DNA of 40,906 nucleotides from Bacteroidaceae bacterium (GTDB taxonomy: Bacteria > Bacteroidota > Bacteroidia > Bacteroidales > Bacteroidaceae): assembly GCA_900771425.1 (NCBI GenBank), contig CAAGNV010000024.1, forward strand, positions 1-40,906. Direction: 5' to 3'. This document shows positions 7,501 through 16,290 of the stretch, in pieces; within the stretch, counting starts at the first letter, position 1, and every line of letters begins with the position of its first letter. Below the pieces are notes generated by a model. It had not been told where the DNA came from and made no database searches. It was given only the letters and a program-made list of their open reading frames with translations. Made by a program: the position numbers and the translations under genes.

Positions 7501-10500
7501 GTCACCAAGCTGTGTGTCGCCGTCATAATAGAAGAAATACCATACCAGCCTGTCCCATGTCGCCAGTATCATGTTCTTCGCCCTCTGGTCCACATTCACG
7601 AAATAGTCAGTGAACAGATACCAGCACAGCAGGAAGTCCTTGTTGAAGTAGTCTTCCAGCTCTTCCACGAATTTCTCGCTCTCGAAGGTGCTGATGTCAT
7701 CTACATCGGCATCTTCAGGCACACAGTCTCTCACCCATCCCCACAGACGCTTGAAGGCATTCTTCTGGGCTGTCGTTGCCGTTGCCCAGGTAGTGTCGGC
7801 AGGGTGGTTGAACTCCAGCGCATCGTCAAATTCCTCAGCAGCCTGAGCATCAAGGTCTGCCTCGCCCTGGAACAGGCAGAGGGGCTGCGTGTTGTTCAGG
7901 AACTCGAAAGCCATCGCGTCCGTCGTGTCAAGGTCTTCCACGTTTGTCAGGCCCAGTATGTCCGTCCAGTCACTCTTGTCGTGGTTCAGATTGTACTGCC
8001 CGTAGTATTCCGGGGTGTCCTCGAGGCTCTCGGCTGAGAACACATCGATAGGATAGCCGTCAACGGCAGTACGCTTCGTTGCATCTATTTCCTGAGCCGG
8101 AGTCAGGAAACCGAGCGACTTCATCAGGTCGTTCCACAGCTTGGCACCTCCCGTGTTCTGTGCCATTGACGAGTCGCTGTAGTCCGCTTTCGGACACAGT
8201 ATCTTCACGGACGGCTGTCCTATGCGCAGTGGCAGGCGGTTCGTGCTCTGAAGCACACCGTTAATGTACATCTCAGGACTCTCGCCCTTCGCGCAATAGA
8301 TTCTGTAGTTCTTGGTCGGGTACTTTGTCGAGGAGGTTCCCTGTATGCGCACATAGACATTCTTCAGATACACATACCGTCCGTCAGGCAGCCACAGGTG
8401 CACGTCGCATAGGAAGTCGGTCTTCTTGTTGTTCTCGGCATTCACCGGGGCAAGCCCGCCTTCCCTGCACACGAGCATCAGGCCCTTGCCCTTGGCTCTC
8501 AGCTTCTCGAAGTCGATACTCCTGCCATCCTCGGTCAGCACATCGTTCATCTCGAACAGTTCAGCCATCTCGTCCAGTGTCTGGCGATCGACGATGTAGT
8601 TGTCCATCTCTTCGTCGTCAGTCAGTGCCCTGCCGTATATGCGTATGTTGCGCACCTCGACATCCGCACCGTCGCTCTCTATCGTTATTCCCTTCGGGGT
8701 GTCCTGCTGGAAGTTGTCACTGTCGCCGTAGATGTCCGATGCGCTGCGCACACCGTTCACATACAGTTCCATCAGTCTGCCGTCGGCACGCTTGCCAATC
8801 ACGAAGGCAATCTTCACCCACATGTCCTCGCCGTATTCCCTGCCTACGCCTACATTTCTGCTCGCGGTGTTCCCGTCTTCATCGGTCACCTCGGTCGTGG
8901 AACCTGTGTACATCATCGCCTTCTCGGCTGTTATCTCGAATCCCTTGGTACCGTCCATGCAGCTCATCACGTCGGCGCTTCTGTCGCGCACGTTGCTCAC
9001 CTTTATTTCCGCCTCAATGGTCAGGCCGCCCGTGGCTGCGTCCTGGGAAAAGCACTTGTAGTCTATCACTGCCTTGGCTCCGTTCATCAGCTTCAGGGCA
9101 TCGCCTGTCCAGCCGCTTGTCTTCCAGTCAACACCGGTGAAGGCAGTCGTCACCTGGCCGTTCCCCCAGTGGGCAGGGTTGCTTTCGCCGTTGCTGCGTC
9201 CTGCCGCACTGAGTTTCATGAGCAGACCGTATGTGGCCTCGCCTACATCAATGTCGCTCTCCGTTACCACGATGCTCATCTGATAGTTGGTCGCACCGCA
9301 CCGGAGCTCAACGCCGTAGGTGCTCTGCTCTGTGAAGCGGTTGGAGTATGTCTGGAGCGTTCTTGCAGCATTCACGGTCTGCACCGTGACACCGTTCTGT
9401 ACGACAGTCACTGTGGCAGGAGTCCCCTCCGCATCGTAAACACCCCACTCGAATGTAAGCTGCTCGTATTGTCCCGTCGTAACCTGCGGTACCAGATGCC
9501 CCGTCGTAAATATACGGCCGTCGGCAAAGGTCAGCTTCGTGCCGATCAAAGGGGCACTGCTGCCTGCCTTGAAGATGTCCATATACACGCTCTCGCTCTT
9601 CAGCGTGAGGGTCTCGCTTGCCTCCATCTCGGCAACTATCTGCACCGTGTGCCTGCCGGTCGAGAGAGTGTTCATCCCTATGCTGAAACTGCCGTTGGTC
9701 GTTCCGCTCTTAGTCACCGTCGCGCTGTTCTTCTGCACGCCGTCAACATACAGGGTCACCACCTTGCTGCCTGTTCCCTGAACGGTATATGGTATCACTA
9801 CGCTCTCATTGCTCTGGTAGCCTCCGTTCTGAAGGCCGCTCATCAGACTGTAGCTGCTGCTCAGGCTCAGGTTCACGACCTTCACGTTCACATACGCCTG
9901 CTTCGTCTGGGTGTTGCCGCTGCCTGGATCCACTGCGGTGGCACGTACATACACATCTGTCGTGCCCACCTGCAGGTATTTGCTGATGTCAAGCGTATAG
10001 GTACCCTTGCTCACTTCTGTCAGCTCGCTGCTATATACCTGTATGCTGCCTCGCTGAAGCCTTATCTCCACCGTGGCTTTCTGGCCTGTGGTCTCGCCGG
10101 CATCGTCACCGCTCGTGTACTGATGGTCATAGGTCCATGTCAGCACGCATGGACTGCCTTCCTTCACAATTGACTGGCTCAGGCTGGCACCTATCACCAC
10201 TTTCGTGGCACTGCTGTCACCGCCACCGCCGCCACCGCTGCCGGCAGGTATTTCCACGCTGGCAATCTCGGCACCGCTCTTGTTCGTCAGGCTCAGAGTC
10301 ACCGTCGTTTCGTCTTCGCTCAGCTCGGCATCCATGCCGAACACCGTGCCGGCTTCTATCTCGGCTATCTTTTCTGCAACGGCGGCATTCTGCACAGGGT
10401 TCGTGCTTTCTGTGTCAAGGCTTTCGTCAACATCCACGTCCTCTATCGTTATATCCACATTGCCGTTCGCATCCGGTTGCTTTACCGTGCCATTCACCGT

Positions 10501-11634
10501 TATCTGCTTCATCGTGCCGTCACCGCCGAAGTCCTTCCAGGCTGATGCACTCGTCCAGCTGCTCACGGCGGTACCGACAAACTGCTTCGTAGCCCATACG
10601 CCTTGGGCAGACTCGTAAGTGATGCACTTTCCAAGTTCGCGGTATTTGTCCTCCACTGCACTTATGGCAGTCTGCAGTGTGTAGTAGCCACTCTCCTTCG
10701 GGTACATGGCCGTCACGTTGATGGTGTTTCCACCCTCCCCGGTTCCTTCAAGAACTTCCTGAAGGCTCAGCACACCATCCTCATCAGCATTCGTACCATC
10801 AAATCCGCCCACGCCTATGATGAATTTCGAACCGTCGTACTTAGTCTCCTCTGCATTCTTTCTGTGATCGTCATCTGTGCCTATGCCCACCTCATCGATG
10901 CTGTCGTCATTACCGACATTATACTTGCCCTGGGCGTGGCTACCGGTCAGCGTTCCTGTTTTCGTGTTGTACCCTTCTGCATGGCTGTAATTGCCTACCG
11001 CTTCCGTGTACTTGCCTTCGGCATGGCTGCTGCTTCCTTCCGTATGCGTGAAGTGACCCTCAGCCACAGAATTGTTTCCGTCAGCAATACAGCCGTCACC
11101 GAGCGCTATGGCTTCGTTTCCGTTTACCTCGTTGTCCTCACCTGCTGCAAATCCGTCATATCCATTCACAACATTACTTGTACCGACGGCCATAGCAGCC
11201 GTGCCGCTTACCGTGTTGCTACTACCAAAGGCAGTTCCGTTAGGGCCGGTCACCTCATTGTCGGCATCCTTCATCATTGCACTGCCTTCACCATCGCCGC
11301 TGACAATCACCACGCCGGTGGCCGCTTCTTCGGCGGCTTCAGCTGCTTCGTCAGCCCTGGTTGCTGCTTGTCCAGCCAGTTCTGCCATGTCTTCCGCATT
11401 CTCCGCAGCGTCCAGTGCTGCTTCTGCTGCTGCTTCTGCTCCGGCACTGAGCATGGAGAGGGGCACGCGTACAAGCGTGTCACCCTTCATCGCAGGAAGA
11501 CTGTCAACATCTTCCAGGTCTTCCGTCTCATCGAGGTCATCCACACTCGACGACTCACTTTCTATCTCCTGAAGGATTTCCGCCTTCAGTTCTTCCTTCA
11601 GCGCACTGCGCTCTTCTTCTGTCATTGTTGCCAT
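4531..11634 (-). CDS. Receptor-binding tail fibre, DGR target protein
   Basis: A 2367-residue modular fibre. Acidic, Ala-rich helical N-terminus (to about residue 115) for attachment or trimerisation; SHAEG/ALGDG head repeats at about 125-260, as in Hep_Hag/YadA-type beta-rolls; a Gly-rich linker near 480; Ig-like segments to about 760; a LamG-like jelly roll near 790-1010 (YGLLMKLSAAGRSNGESNPA to NIRIYGRALTDDEE); a CotH-like stretch (VRIQGTSSTKYPTKNYRIY); a leucine-rich-repeat-like region near 1560-1720; and a C-terminal C-type-lectin-like/FGE-type domain (WTDFHYYSMARG, GKWRYLMPDGSYRF) that holds the variable repeat. The DGR would diversify Tyr/Ser/His residues on the ligand-binding face and change host receptor choice. 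It is the last gene of the tail operon and begins 20 bp after the 1367-residue tail protein ends. Domain boundaries are approximate. Confidence 0.92.
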   Translation of the reverse strand: MATMTEEERSALKEELKAEILQEIESESSSVDDLDETEDLEDVDSLPAMKGDTLVRVPLSMLSAGAEAAAEAALDAAENAEDMAELAGQAATRADEAAEAAEEAATGVVIVSGDGEGSAMMKDADNEVTGPNGTAFGSSNTVSGTAAMAVGTSNVVNGYDGFAAGEDNEVNGNEAIALGDGCIADGNNSVAEGHFTHTEGSSSHAEGKYTEAVGNYSHAEGYNTKTGTLTGSHAQGKYNVGNDDSIDEVGIGTDDDHRKNAEETKYDGSKFIIGVGGFDGTNADEDGVLSLQEVLEGTGEGGNTINVTAMYPKESGYYTLQTAISAVEDKYRELGKCITYESAQGVWATKQFVGTAVSSWTSASAWKDFGGDGTMKQITVNGTVKQPDANGNVDITIEDVDVDESLDTESTNPVQNAAVAEKIAEIEAGTVFGMDAELSEDETTVTLSLTNKSGAEIASVEIPAGSGGGGGGDSSATKVVIGASLSQSIVKEGSPCVLTWTYDHQYTSGDDAGETTGQKATVEIRLQRGSIQVYSSELTEVSKGTYTLDISKYLQVGTTDVYVRATAVDPGSGNTQTKQAYVNVKVVNLSLSSSYSLMSGLQNGGYQSNESVVIPYTVQGTGSKVVTLYVDGVQKNSATVTKSGTTNGSFSIGMNTLSTGRHTVQIVAEMEASETLTLKSESVYMDIFKAGSSAPLIGTKLTFADGRIFTTGHLVPQVTTGQYEQLTFEWGVYDAEGTPATVTVVQNGVTVQTVNAARTLQTYSNRFTEQSTYGVELRCGATNYQMSIVVTESDIDVGEATYGLLMKLSAAGRSNGESNPAHWGNGQVTTAFTGVDWKTSGWTGDALKLMNGAKAVIDYKCFSQDAATGGLTIEAEIKVSNVRDRSADVMSCMDGTKGFEITAEKAMMYTGSTTEVTDEDGNTASRNVGVGREYGEDMWVKIAFVIGKRADGRLMELYVNGVRSASDIYGDSDNFQQDTPKGITIESDGADVEVRNIRIYGRALTDDEEMDNYIVDRQTLDEMAELFEMNDVLTEDGRSIDFEKLRAKGKGLMLVCREGGLAPVNAENNKKTDFLCDVHLWLPDGRYVYLKNVYVRIQGTSSTKYPTKNYRIYCAKGESPEMYINGVLQSTNRLPLRIGQPSVKILCPKADYSDSSMAQNTGGAKLWNDLMKSLGFLTPAQEIDATKRTAVDGYPIDVFSAESLEDTPEYYGQYNLNHDKSDWTDILGLTNVEDLDTTDAMAFEFLNNTQPLCLFQGEADLDAQAAEEFDDALEFNHPADTTWATATTAQKNAFKRLWGWVRDCVPEDADVDDISTFESEKFVEELEDYFNKDFLLCWYLFTDYFVNVDQRAKNMILATWDRLVWYFFYYDGDTQLGDRNDSMLAYLYDVTRDTWDSEKSKYAFEGHDSWLWCLVLANLGDDLKAMATAMRAKLTEDKVNAMFDEEQQGNWCGRAFNKSGELKYIKPQTEGVDVNGETVKYPYIYALKGDKKAFRHWFIKNRFALLDAKYETGNYLSDNVDMYMTRQAGATANTIVVKSNDLYYYGYGTNNAPHLQPSSKAEKGDSVTLTFTNAFTVNDPIRLYGASQMAELDMRGSADNLTGDLNLNKCKVLGKLQLQTTGNGSNGWCLVLDQCRQLKDVNLNGQSNAKTGTLSSTELNFGNQTRLESLDARGVNVHAVIFAQGCPLTSAKLGSQIQTLRLEYLPLLGPSGLTLGSWTTVKTLRFSNCPLLNWQTLLARCTNIERVRIEGIDMEDDGSILRSYKTLRGIDSDGNAVDYCAMTGTVRLTSYMSESEYAEMRQHYPELNIVQPEYTTIEYDDSVSDDVNVSNLDNETGYKYGNEYEPSGHILKLMSQRHRVLAKVTRKATTRNITHAGVETVQNKTDGEMTYFPLHDDNSNCYADAEDVRNCSTAKLDGTEGDWMMFEPHKWFKGVNDFLNSKHYTCISSNASRPSIPDVDVLTLEDIQDAGDYRVNYKLMSGKSSLSASYTADSNYAVCRVDVGGYSKVRFPTVPGSNLMGSLFVSANGSIVSTIVVSTLGSKFASGMYLIADVPAGATQLYFTIEKAAEFDKVVLNRGTNVLDMEDEWVEEDAYLTAVVGSSVVGDKLRACVTGGSTTASMSWTDFHYYSMARGMQQIDGMMHNWILNLFCMVYGRRDSQMQCGAGSHTNARTTGTTAPLGMHDTLNTDGVTEGGVESNGLAFYKSVNSNGDTVYTRINSTNCLGYEDIYGHKYDMMDCVDMPNSTGNVGKWRYLMPDGSYRFVQGGKVTGYIQSVAHGLYMDAVPVAANGSSSTYYCDYYYYSGSTGRVVYRGYYYAYASGGVSYAYASYDASHTSTSIGSRLAFRGHLVKASSVAAYKALTEVA
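4599..4711 (-). repeat. DGR variable repeat (VR)
   Basis: The copy of the template inside the 3' end of the fibre gene, covering about residues 2308-2345. All 11 template Asn codons are changed here: Tyr at six, Ser at four and His at one, each by a single substitution of the first or second A. Between the Asn-derived positions the sequence is identical to TR. The GC-rich final 16 bases (4599-4614 on the + strand) are identical in both copies and would act as the IMH-type homing signal. Confidence 0.96.
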
Positions 11635-11653
11635 ATCACTATTGTTTTATGTC

Positions 11654-14600
11654 TTAATCTTGCCTGTTTATACATCTGGCCGTATATTTCGTTGTGAAGC
11701 CATCAAGGGTATCAGTCCGTTCTGGATCATATACCAGTAGTACCTCAATGGTGTCTCCCTCTCCCATAGCCAAACTTTCCCATTTTCCACCATCCCAATG
11801 AGTGAACAACGGATAGTCATCCGAGTTCCAAGGTTTCTCGCCACTACTATTAGGTTTGGTATTGCGCCCATATATTGAAAAGTTGTTGGTGCTGCCAAGG
11901 TCTGACATAATCGTCAGGCGCAAGGCAAACGGGGTGCTGTTTCCAATGCCGAGTGCACCACGGACAGAGGAAAGACGTGGCAAAGCAATGCCAGCGTTAC
12001 TGACAGTACAATTAACTATGATTCGGTTGCTGTCTGAGAGTCCTATGTCATATATGCTATTGGCACTGTTTACATTCACCTTTTTGAACTTGAAACCATC
12101 GACAAATCCGTTCAACGCACCATTACCATTACCAGCAAATGCGAGATTAGCGATCGCCGAGTTCCTGATGTCAAACACGATGCCATATTTCGGTAGTATA
12201 TCATAGTTCATTCCTGGTTCCTTGTGCGTGTCGATAAGGCGGCAAAGCATCGGCTGTCCCAGATTACTCCAAGTTCCGAACAAGGCCTGGCGTCCACTGT
12301 CATTGAAACCAATCATGTTGTCATACAGGAACAGACCCTCGGTATCATCCTTGACGACTGGCTGCATGTTCCCGTCCTCATCTTCCTCATAAGTCACGCT
12401 TCCCACACCAATATGGTCATCGCTGATTACGAAACCACCTATATAACCACTTTGGGCATTCATCTGGCCAGAGAATTTTCCATTTGTGGCTTCGATGCTT
12501 CCGTTCGGCAGAATCTTGAAATAGTTGTTTGCGGTTACAAGACCCTCCAACTTGATGTTGTCCGCTGTCAGCTTGATAACGGTCCGGGTCTTCTCCTCAC
12601 CGTCCGAGTCGGTATAGTTTTCTTCTACACCGACACCAATCAGGGCAAGTTTGCCATCGGGTCCCTGGGCATATATACCCGTGCCTTCTGACTTGACCAT
12701 TATTCCGCTTTCCTCGAGCACATTGCCGTTCTGGTCAAAGTTGCCTGCCGCTATCTTCACCAACTTGTCGCTCTGCTCGAGCAGGGTTCTGTATTTGTAG
12801 GTCAGCGCTTCCACTCTGTCTGTGGTCAGTACCAGCATATACAGATATATGTCGCCCGTGAAACTTAGCTTGAAGTCACCCGTTCCGTTCCATAGGCCGT
12901 TGCAGGTATATTGCTTGTAGCCTTCGGTCACCGTAAGGTCTTCTTCCACATCCAGGCTGTTGAAGTTGGCAAATCCGGTCTTATCGACATCCTCAAACTT
13001 CACATGGAGATGTCCTGCCTTGGCACATCTGTAGAAGAAACTCAGATATACCGGCTGTGCCTCATAGTCGCCGTCATCGTTCTGCGTCATCGTCGGTACC
13101 ACTCGCAGACTCGCATTCTTCTGTTCTATCCATTTGTTCTTGATGCGCACCACGGTCCGTCCGTCATCCTTCACGACGCTTGCACCGCTTCCTCTCTTGC
13201 TCAATGGGTGCTTGTTCGCCCATATCCACTTATTGCCGAGGAGGAAGAATACGCACTCGTTTTCCGTCTGCCATCTGTCCATGCCGTTATGGAAGGTTGG
13301 GTTATTCAGATAGCCCTTGTCGGCCACGAAGTCCTCACGCAGCCCCTCGACGGCACTCTCCACCTTTCCCTCGACAATCTCAAACCTGGTCTTCACGTCC
13401 TCACCTGTAGAGAGCACGAATGTACCCTTCAGATAGGCGTTGTCACTGTACAGGCCGTCACCCTGCGGTTGTCTGTCAGCAGGGAACTGGCTGTCGCTGA
13501 TTCCGTCAAGATTGCCCAGGCGTGTCCTCAGGCATCCGGCAAAGCCCTTGCTGTCCACTCCGCCAAGCACATCTATCCTTGGCTGACCGTCCTCAGTGGC
13601 CGACACCAGTATCAGGTTCTGTCTTGACGTGTTCTGCGTGTTGCCCATCAGCACGCATTCGTCACCTGCAGCAGGTGCATACTCACCGAACTCATCCGAG
13701 CTTACAAGGATATGGTCACCCTCCACGGCTGCCACTTCCACCCACCAGCTCTTCTGTTCGCCACCGCTGAATGTCTGGCATCTTATCAGGTCACCAGCCT
13801 GGAACTCGTTCCCGTTCTCAAACTCAATCGCCCAGTACCCGTCTTCTTCCTCAGCACTCTTTATCTTTCCGTTGGCAGCACTCACCACCACCTGACCGCC
13901 TACGCTCCTTATCTTATCGACAAGCAGCTCCATCACGAGCATCCTATGTCTCACCGTCAGCTTGTCTATCTCCAGATTCGACAGCCCCGTGCTGTCTATC
14001 CACAACTTCCAGCCCTCACCGTCAAAACCACTCACGAAGTCAGTGCTTCGCAATAGTTGGCGTACAATCAGGGAAAGCAAATCTCCGTTGCCGTCCTCAT
14101 CTATACTTCCACCATATTCACCTGCTACATAGTCCCCCAGGTCTATGCCTTGCTCAAAAATGATTTTTCCCCTGGCTCTGTCGTTCGTCTTCTTACTCAG
14201 GAACTCCTCACGGCTCCTTCTGGCACTGTACAGGTTGTTGTCCGTCGCCATGGTATTGTCCCAGCTCCTGATGATACCGGGAAGCCTCTGACCGTCTTTT
14301 ATGCTCTTCGCATAGCTCTTCACGTCACCGATGTCGGAGTTCAGCTTTTCCAGCGCACTGCTGCTCAGGCAATCACCCACCTCGATGTCTATCTCCAGAG
14401 GCTCGTTCACCTTGCGCGTCAGTTTCGTGACGCGGCTCTGCCTGTAGCCACTGTCGAAATAGGTGTCATGCACGAGCTTCACCCTGCGTCCCAGGTCGAT
14501 GTCTTCATTGTGGTTCTCAAACCACACATGGTCGGTCTTGCTCTTATATACAGACACGTCCAGGGCATGCTTCGCATTATATTCATCTACCGCACCGGCC

Positions 14601-15757
14601 AGTTCCTCCTCCGCCAATGCATAATACTGGTCAGGCATTCTGATGTTCCACAGTATGTACTCGTCATTGATTGCCGGAACAAGGCTGCCGCCTGGCAGTT
14701 GGGTGTCATCGTCATACGGCCATATCGTGATTATCTCGAATTCATGGGTCGCACTGTCGTAATTCACTTCGAAGTAGTGATCGTCCCCTTCGCCAAGTCC
14801 GGCAAGTTCGCTTCCCTCCTGGAAACTGACACGTTTCACCTCACCCGCCAGCTCATATTCATTCGGGTCGAACGTCATAGTGCTGTCCTTGAAGTAGTAT
14901 ATTCTGAAGGTATTCCCGTCTTCACCGACCACGTCTTCATGGCGGACATCTGTCACCCTGCCGGTTCGGCGTGGGTATATGCCATTGAAGGCCTCCTGTT
15001 CATAGTGGTGTATGATGCCGTATTTCTCTATATTCACATCAACATATTTCGCACCGTCAGGAAGCTGCAGCCGGCTGTGCCCGTAACGCGTAGGGTCTAT
15101 GTTCCTCGTACTGCCAATAGGGAACAGCCTTGTATAGACCTTTACATTGTCCGCGCTGCTCGGTTCCAACCCAACCAGACCGCTGCCGTGCTCCAGCCTC
15201 AGTTCCGTGCCTGTCTCACATTTGCAGAGGTTCACCGTAGTGCCTTCTATCCACCATTCTGTTCCTGCCTTCTCGGCCAGTTCTTTCAGAGCTTCGTCAC
15301 AGTACTTTCCATGATAGTCTATCACTATGTTCTCACTCTCTGCATCCACCTCGCCGACCTTCCAGTCCGTGGTGTTGCCCATGCCGTCATTCAGGCAATC
15401 TACTATCAACTGCAGATGTTCCGAAGCTGGGGCTGTCAGGGTGAAGACTGGTTCACTGTCGCCATCTGTCGTGTTGAGTACAAGGAAACGCTTCGTCAGG
15501 CTCTCTATGCCATACAGTTTCAAGTCGTACGCCCACTCCTGGGTGTTCTTCATCTGGGGGGCATAGCGCTCCATCAGCCAGTACCTCTCGCCTCGGAAGT
15601 TCACATAGTCATTCACGTCCAGAACTATATGGCTGTGGTGTGTGAAACTCAGGGTAAGCACATTGTCGCCCATCAGTACCTTCTCTTGGGTACTGCTATC
15701 ATTTGCGCTTACCGTTGCCTTGCTTACGCCGTTGCTGTTGTATATCGTCAGTTCCAT
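11654..15757 (-). CDS. Large baseplate/tail-associated protein (Tal-like)
   Basis: 1367 residues. The N-terminal 400 residues (start MELTIYNSNG, then a hub-like section with HHSHIVLDVNDYVNFRGERYWL and SLTKRFLVL) look like phage tail-hub or Tal proteins that follow the Dit gene. The central part has coiled-coil and jelly-roll-like stretches (FHNGMDRWQTENE). The C-terminal third contains phage-fibre-like repeats (NGKFSGQMNAQSGYIGGFVISDD). It follows tape measure and Dit and precedes the fibre, the standard order for a siphovirus-like baseplate. Its likely role is the central tail tip that bridges the tube to the receptor-binding fibre. I see no clear peptidase active site. The gene is certain; function rests mainly on order. 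Confidence 0.8.
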   Translation of the reverse strand: MELTIYNSNGVSKATVSANDSSTQEKVLMGDNVLTLSFTHHSHIVLDVNDYVNFRGERYWLMERYAPQMKNTQEWAYDLKLYGIESLTKRFLVLNTTDGDSEPVFTLTAPASEHLQLIVDCLNDGMGNTTDWKVGEVDAESENIVIDYHGKYCDEALKELAEKAGTEWWIEGTTVNLCKCETGTELRLEHGSGLVGLEPSSADNVKVYTRLFPIGSTRNIDPTRYGHSRLQLPDGAKYVDVNIEKYGIIHHYEQEAFNGIYPRRTGRVTDVRHEDVVGEDGNTFRIYYFKDSTMTFDPNEYELAGEVKRVSFQEGSELAGLGEGDDHYFEVNYDSATHEFEIITIWPYDDDTQLPGGSLVPAINDEYILWNIRMPDQYYALAEEELAGAVDEYNAKHALDVSVYKSKTDHVWFENHNEDIDLGRRVKLVHDTYFDSGYRQSRVTKLTRKVNEPLEIDIEVGDCLSSSALEKLNSDIGDVKSYAKSIKDGQRLPGIIRSWDNTMATDNNLYSARRSREEFLSKKTNDRARGKIIFEQGIDLGDYVAGEYGGSIDEDGNGDLLSLIVRQLLRSTDFVSGFDGEGWKLWIDSTGLSNLEIDKLTVRHRMLVMELLVDKIRSVGGQVVVSAANGKIKSAEEEDGYWAIEFENGNEFQAGDLIRCQTFSGGEQKSWWVEVAAVEGDHILVSSDEFGEYAPAAGDECVLMGNTQNTSRQNLILVSATEDGQPRIDVLGGVDSKGFAGCLRTRLGNLDGISDSQFPADRQPQGDGLYSDNAYLKGTFVLSTGEDVKTRFEIVEGKVESAVEGLREDFVADKGYLNNPTFHNGMDRWQTENECVFFLLGNKWIWANKHPLSKRGSGASVVKDDGRTVVRIKNKWIEQKNASLRVVPTMTQNDDGDYEAQPVYLSFFYRCAKAGHLHVKFEDVDKTGFANFNSLDVEEDLTVTEGYKQYTCNGLWNGTGDFKLSFTGDIYLYMLVLTTDRVEALTYKYRTLLEQSDKLVKIAAGNFDQNGNVLEESGIMVKSEGTGIYAQGPDGKLALIGVGVEENYTDSDGEEKTRTVIKLTADNIKLEGLVTANNYFKILPNGSIEATNGKFSGQMNAQSGYIGGFVISDDHIGVGSVTYEEDEDGNMQPVVKDDTEGLFLYDNMIGFNDSGRQALFGTWSNLGQPMLCRLIDTHKEPGMNYDILPKYGIVFDIRNSAIANLAFAGNGNGALNGFVDGFKFKKVNVNSANSIYDIGLSDSNRIIVNCTVSNAGIALPRLSSVRGALGIGNSTPFALRLTIMSDLGSTNNFSIYGRNTKPNSSGEKPWNSDDYPLFTHWDGGKWESLAMGEGDTIEVLLVYDPERTDTLDGFTTKYTARCINRQD

Positions 15758-15787
15758 GTTTTAATGCCATTCTAATGTCTTTATAAT

Positions 15788-15815
15788 GCCACTATTCCCG
15801 AAGTTTCTCCTTCGG
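15788..15815 (+). repeat. GTTCC-hairpin repeat, copy 1
   Basis: Flank GCCACTATTCC; stem CCGAAG (15798-15803) with CTTCGG (15810-15815); loop TTTCTC. It lies immediately beside the stop codon of the leftward Dit-like gene, between it and the next gene. Member of the dispersed family described in the findings. Confidence 0.7.
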
Positions 15816-16289
15816 TCAGAATGTAGGGTCGGGTTCTCTGAATTTCACCTTGTATCGGCTCGCCTGTACACCCTCTTGCCACAGGTAGGTCAGGGGCTTG
15901 TAGTCGCTGCACTCTACATAGAACATCTTCAGCGTCAGGTTCAGTTCCGAAAAATGCACATTCAGCCAGCCGTTGTTTCCCGTCTTCAGGAACTGTATGA
16001 AGGCTGCATACTTCTGCATCCATACGCTCTTGGTGGATGCGTATTGGGCAAAGTGCAGCGTAACGTCACGCTCCTCACTGGTCACCGTCAGATTGGTGCT
16101 GTAGCGTTTGCCGTCTTCCTCCCTTATGTCAACACCAGTATGTGGTTTCACCTTGCTCGGAGCCATGATGGCCTTCAGGTTCTCCATGCCGCCCTTGCGT
16201 TCCTCGGTGAGGAACACCCCGTATGTATCCCAGATGTCTGTGCCGTTTATCGTCACCAGACCGCTCAATATGTGGTTCGTCTGTCCCAT
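15816..16289 (-). CDS. Distal tail (Dit-like) protein
   Basis: 157 residues, beta-rich, starting MGQTNHILSGLVTINGTDIW. Small size and position between the tape measure protein and the tail-tip protein match a distal tail or baseplate adaptor. The pattern of an N-terminal DIWDTYGVFLTEER strand pair and a C-terminal YKVKFREP strand is usual for Dit-like beta sandwiches. It starts 1 base from the tape-measure stop, so it is translated from the same late mRNA. I recognise no signature that proves the family; the call is from order and fold-like composition. Confidence 0.6.
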   Translation of the reverse strand: MGQTNHILSGLVTINGTDIWDTYGVFLTEERKGGMENLKAIMAPSKVKPHTGVDIREEDGKRYSTNLTVTSEERDVTLHFAQYASTKSVWMQKYAAFIQFLKTGNNGWLNVHFSELNLTLKMFYVECSDYKPLTYLWQEGVQASRYKVKFREPDPTF

Positions 16290-16290
16290 A

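Noticed and set aside
11317..11340. A further hairpin repeat copy in the fibre N-terminus
   Set aside because: A CCGCTTCTTCGGCGG-like stretch lacks the GTTCC flank and is explained by Ala-rich codons.
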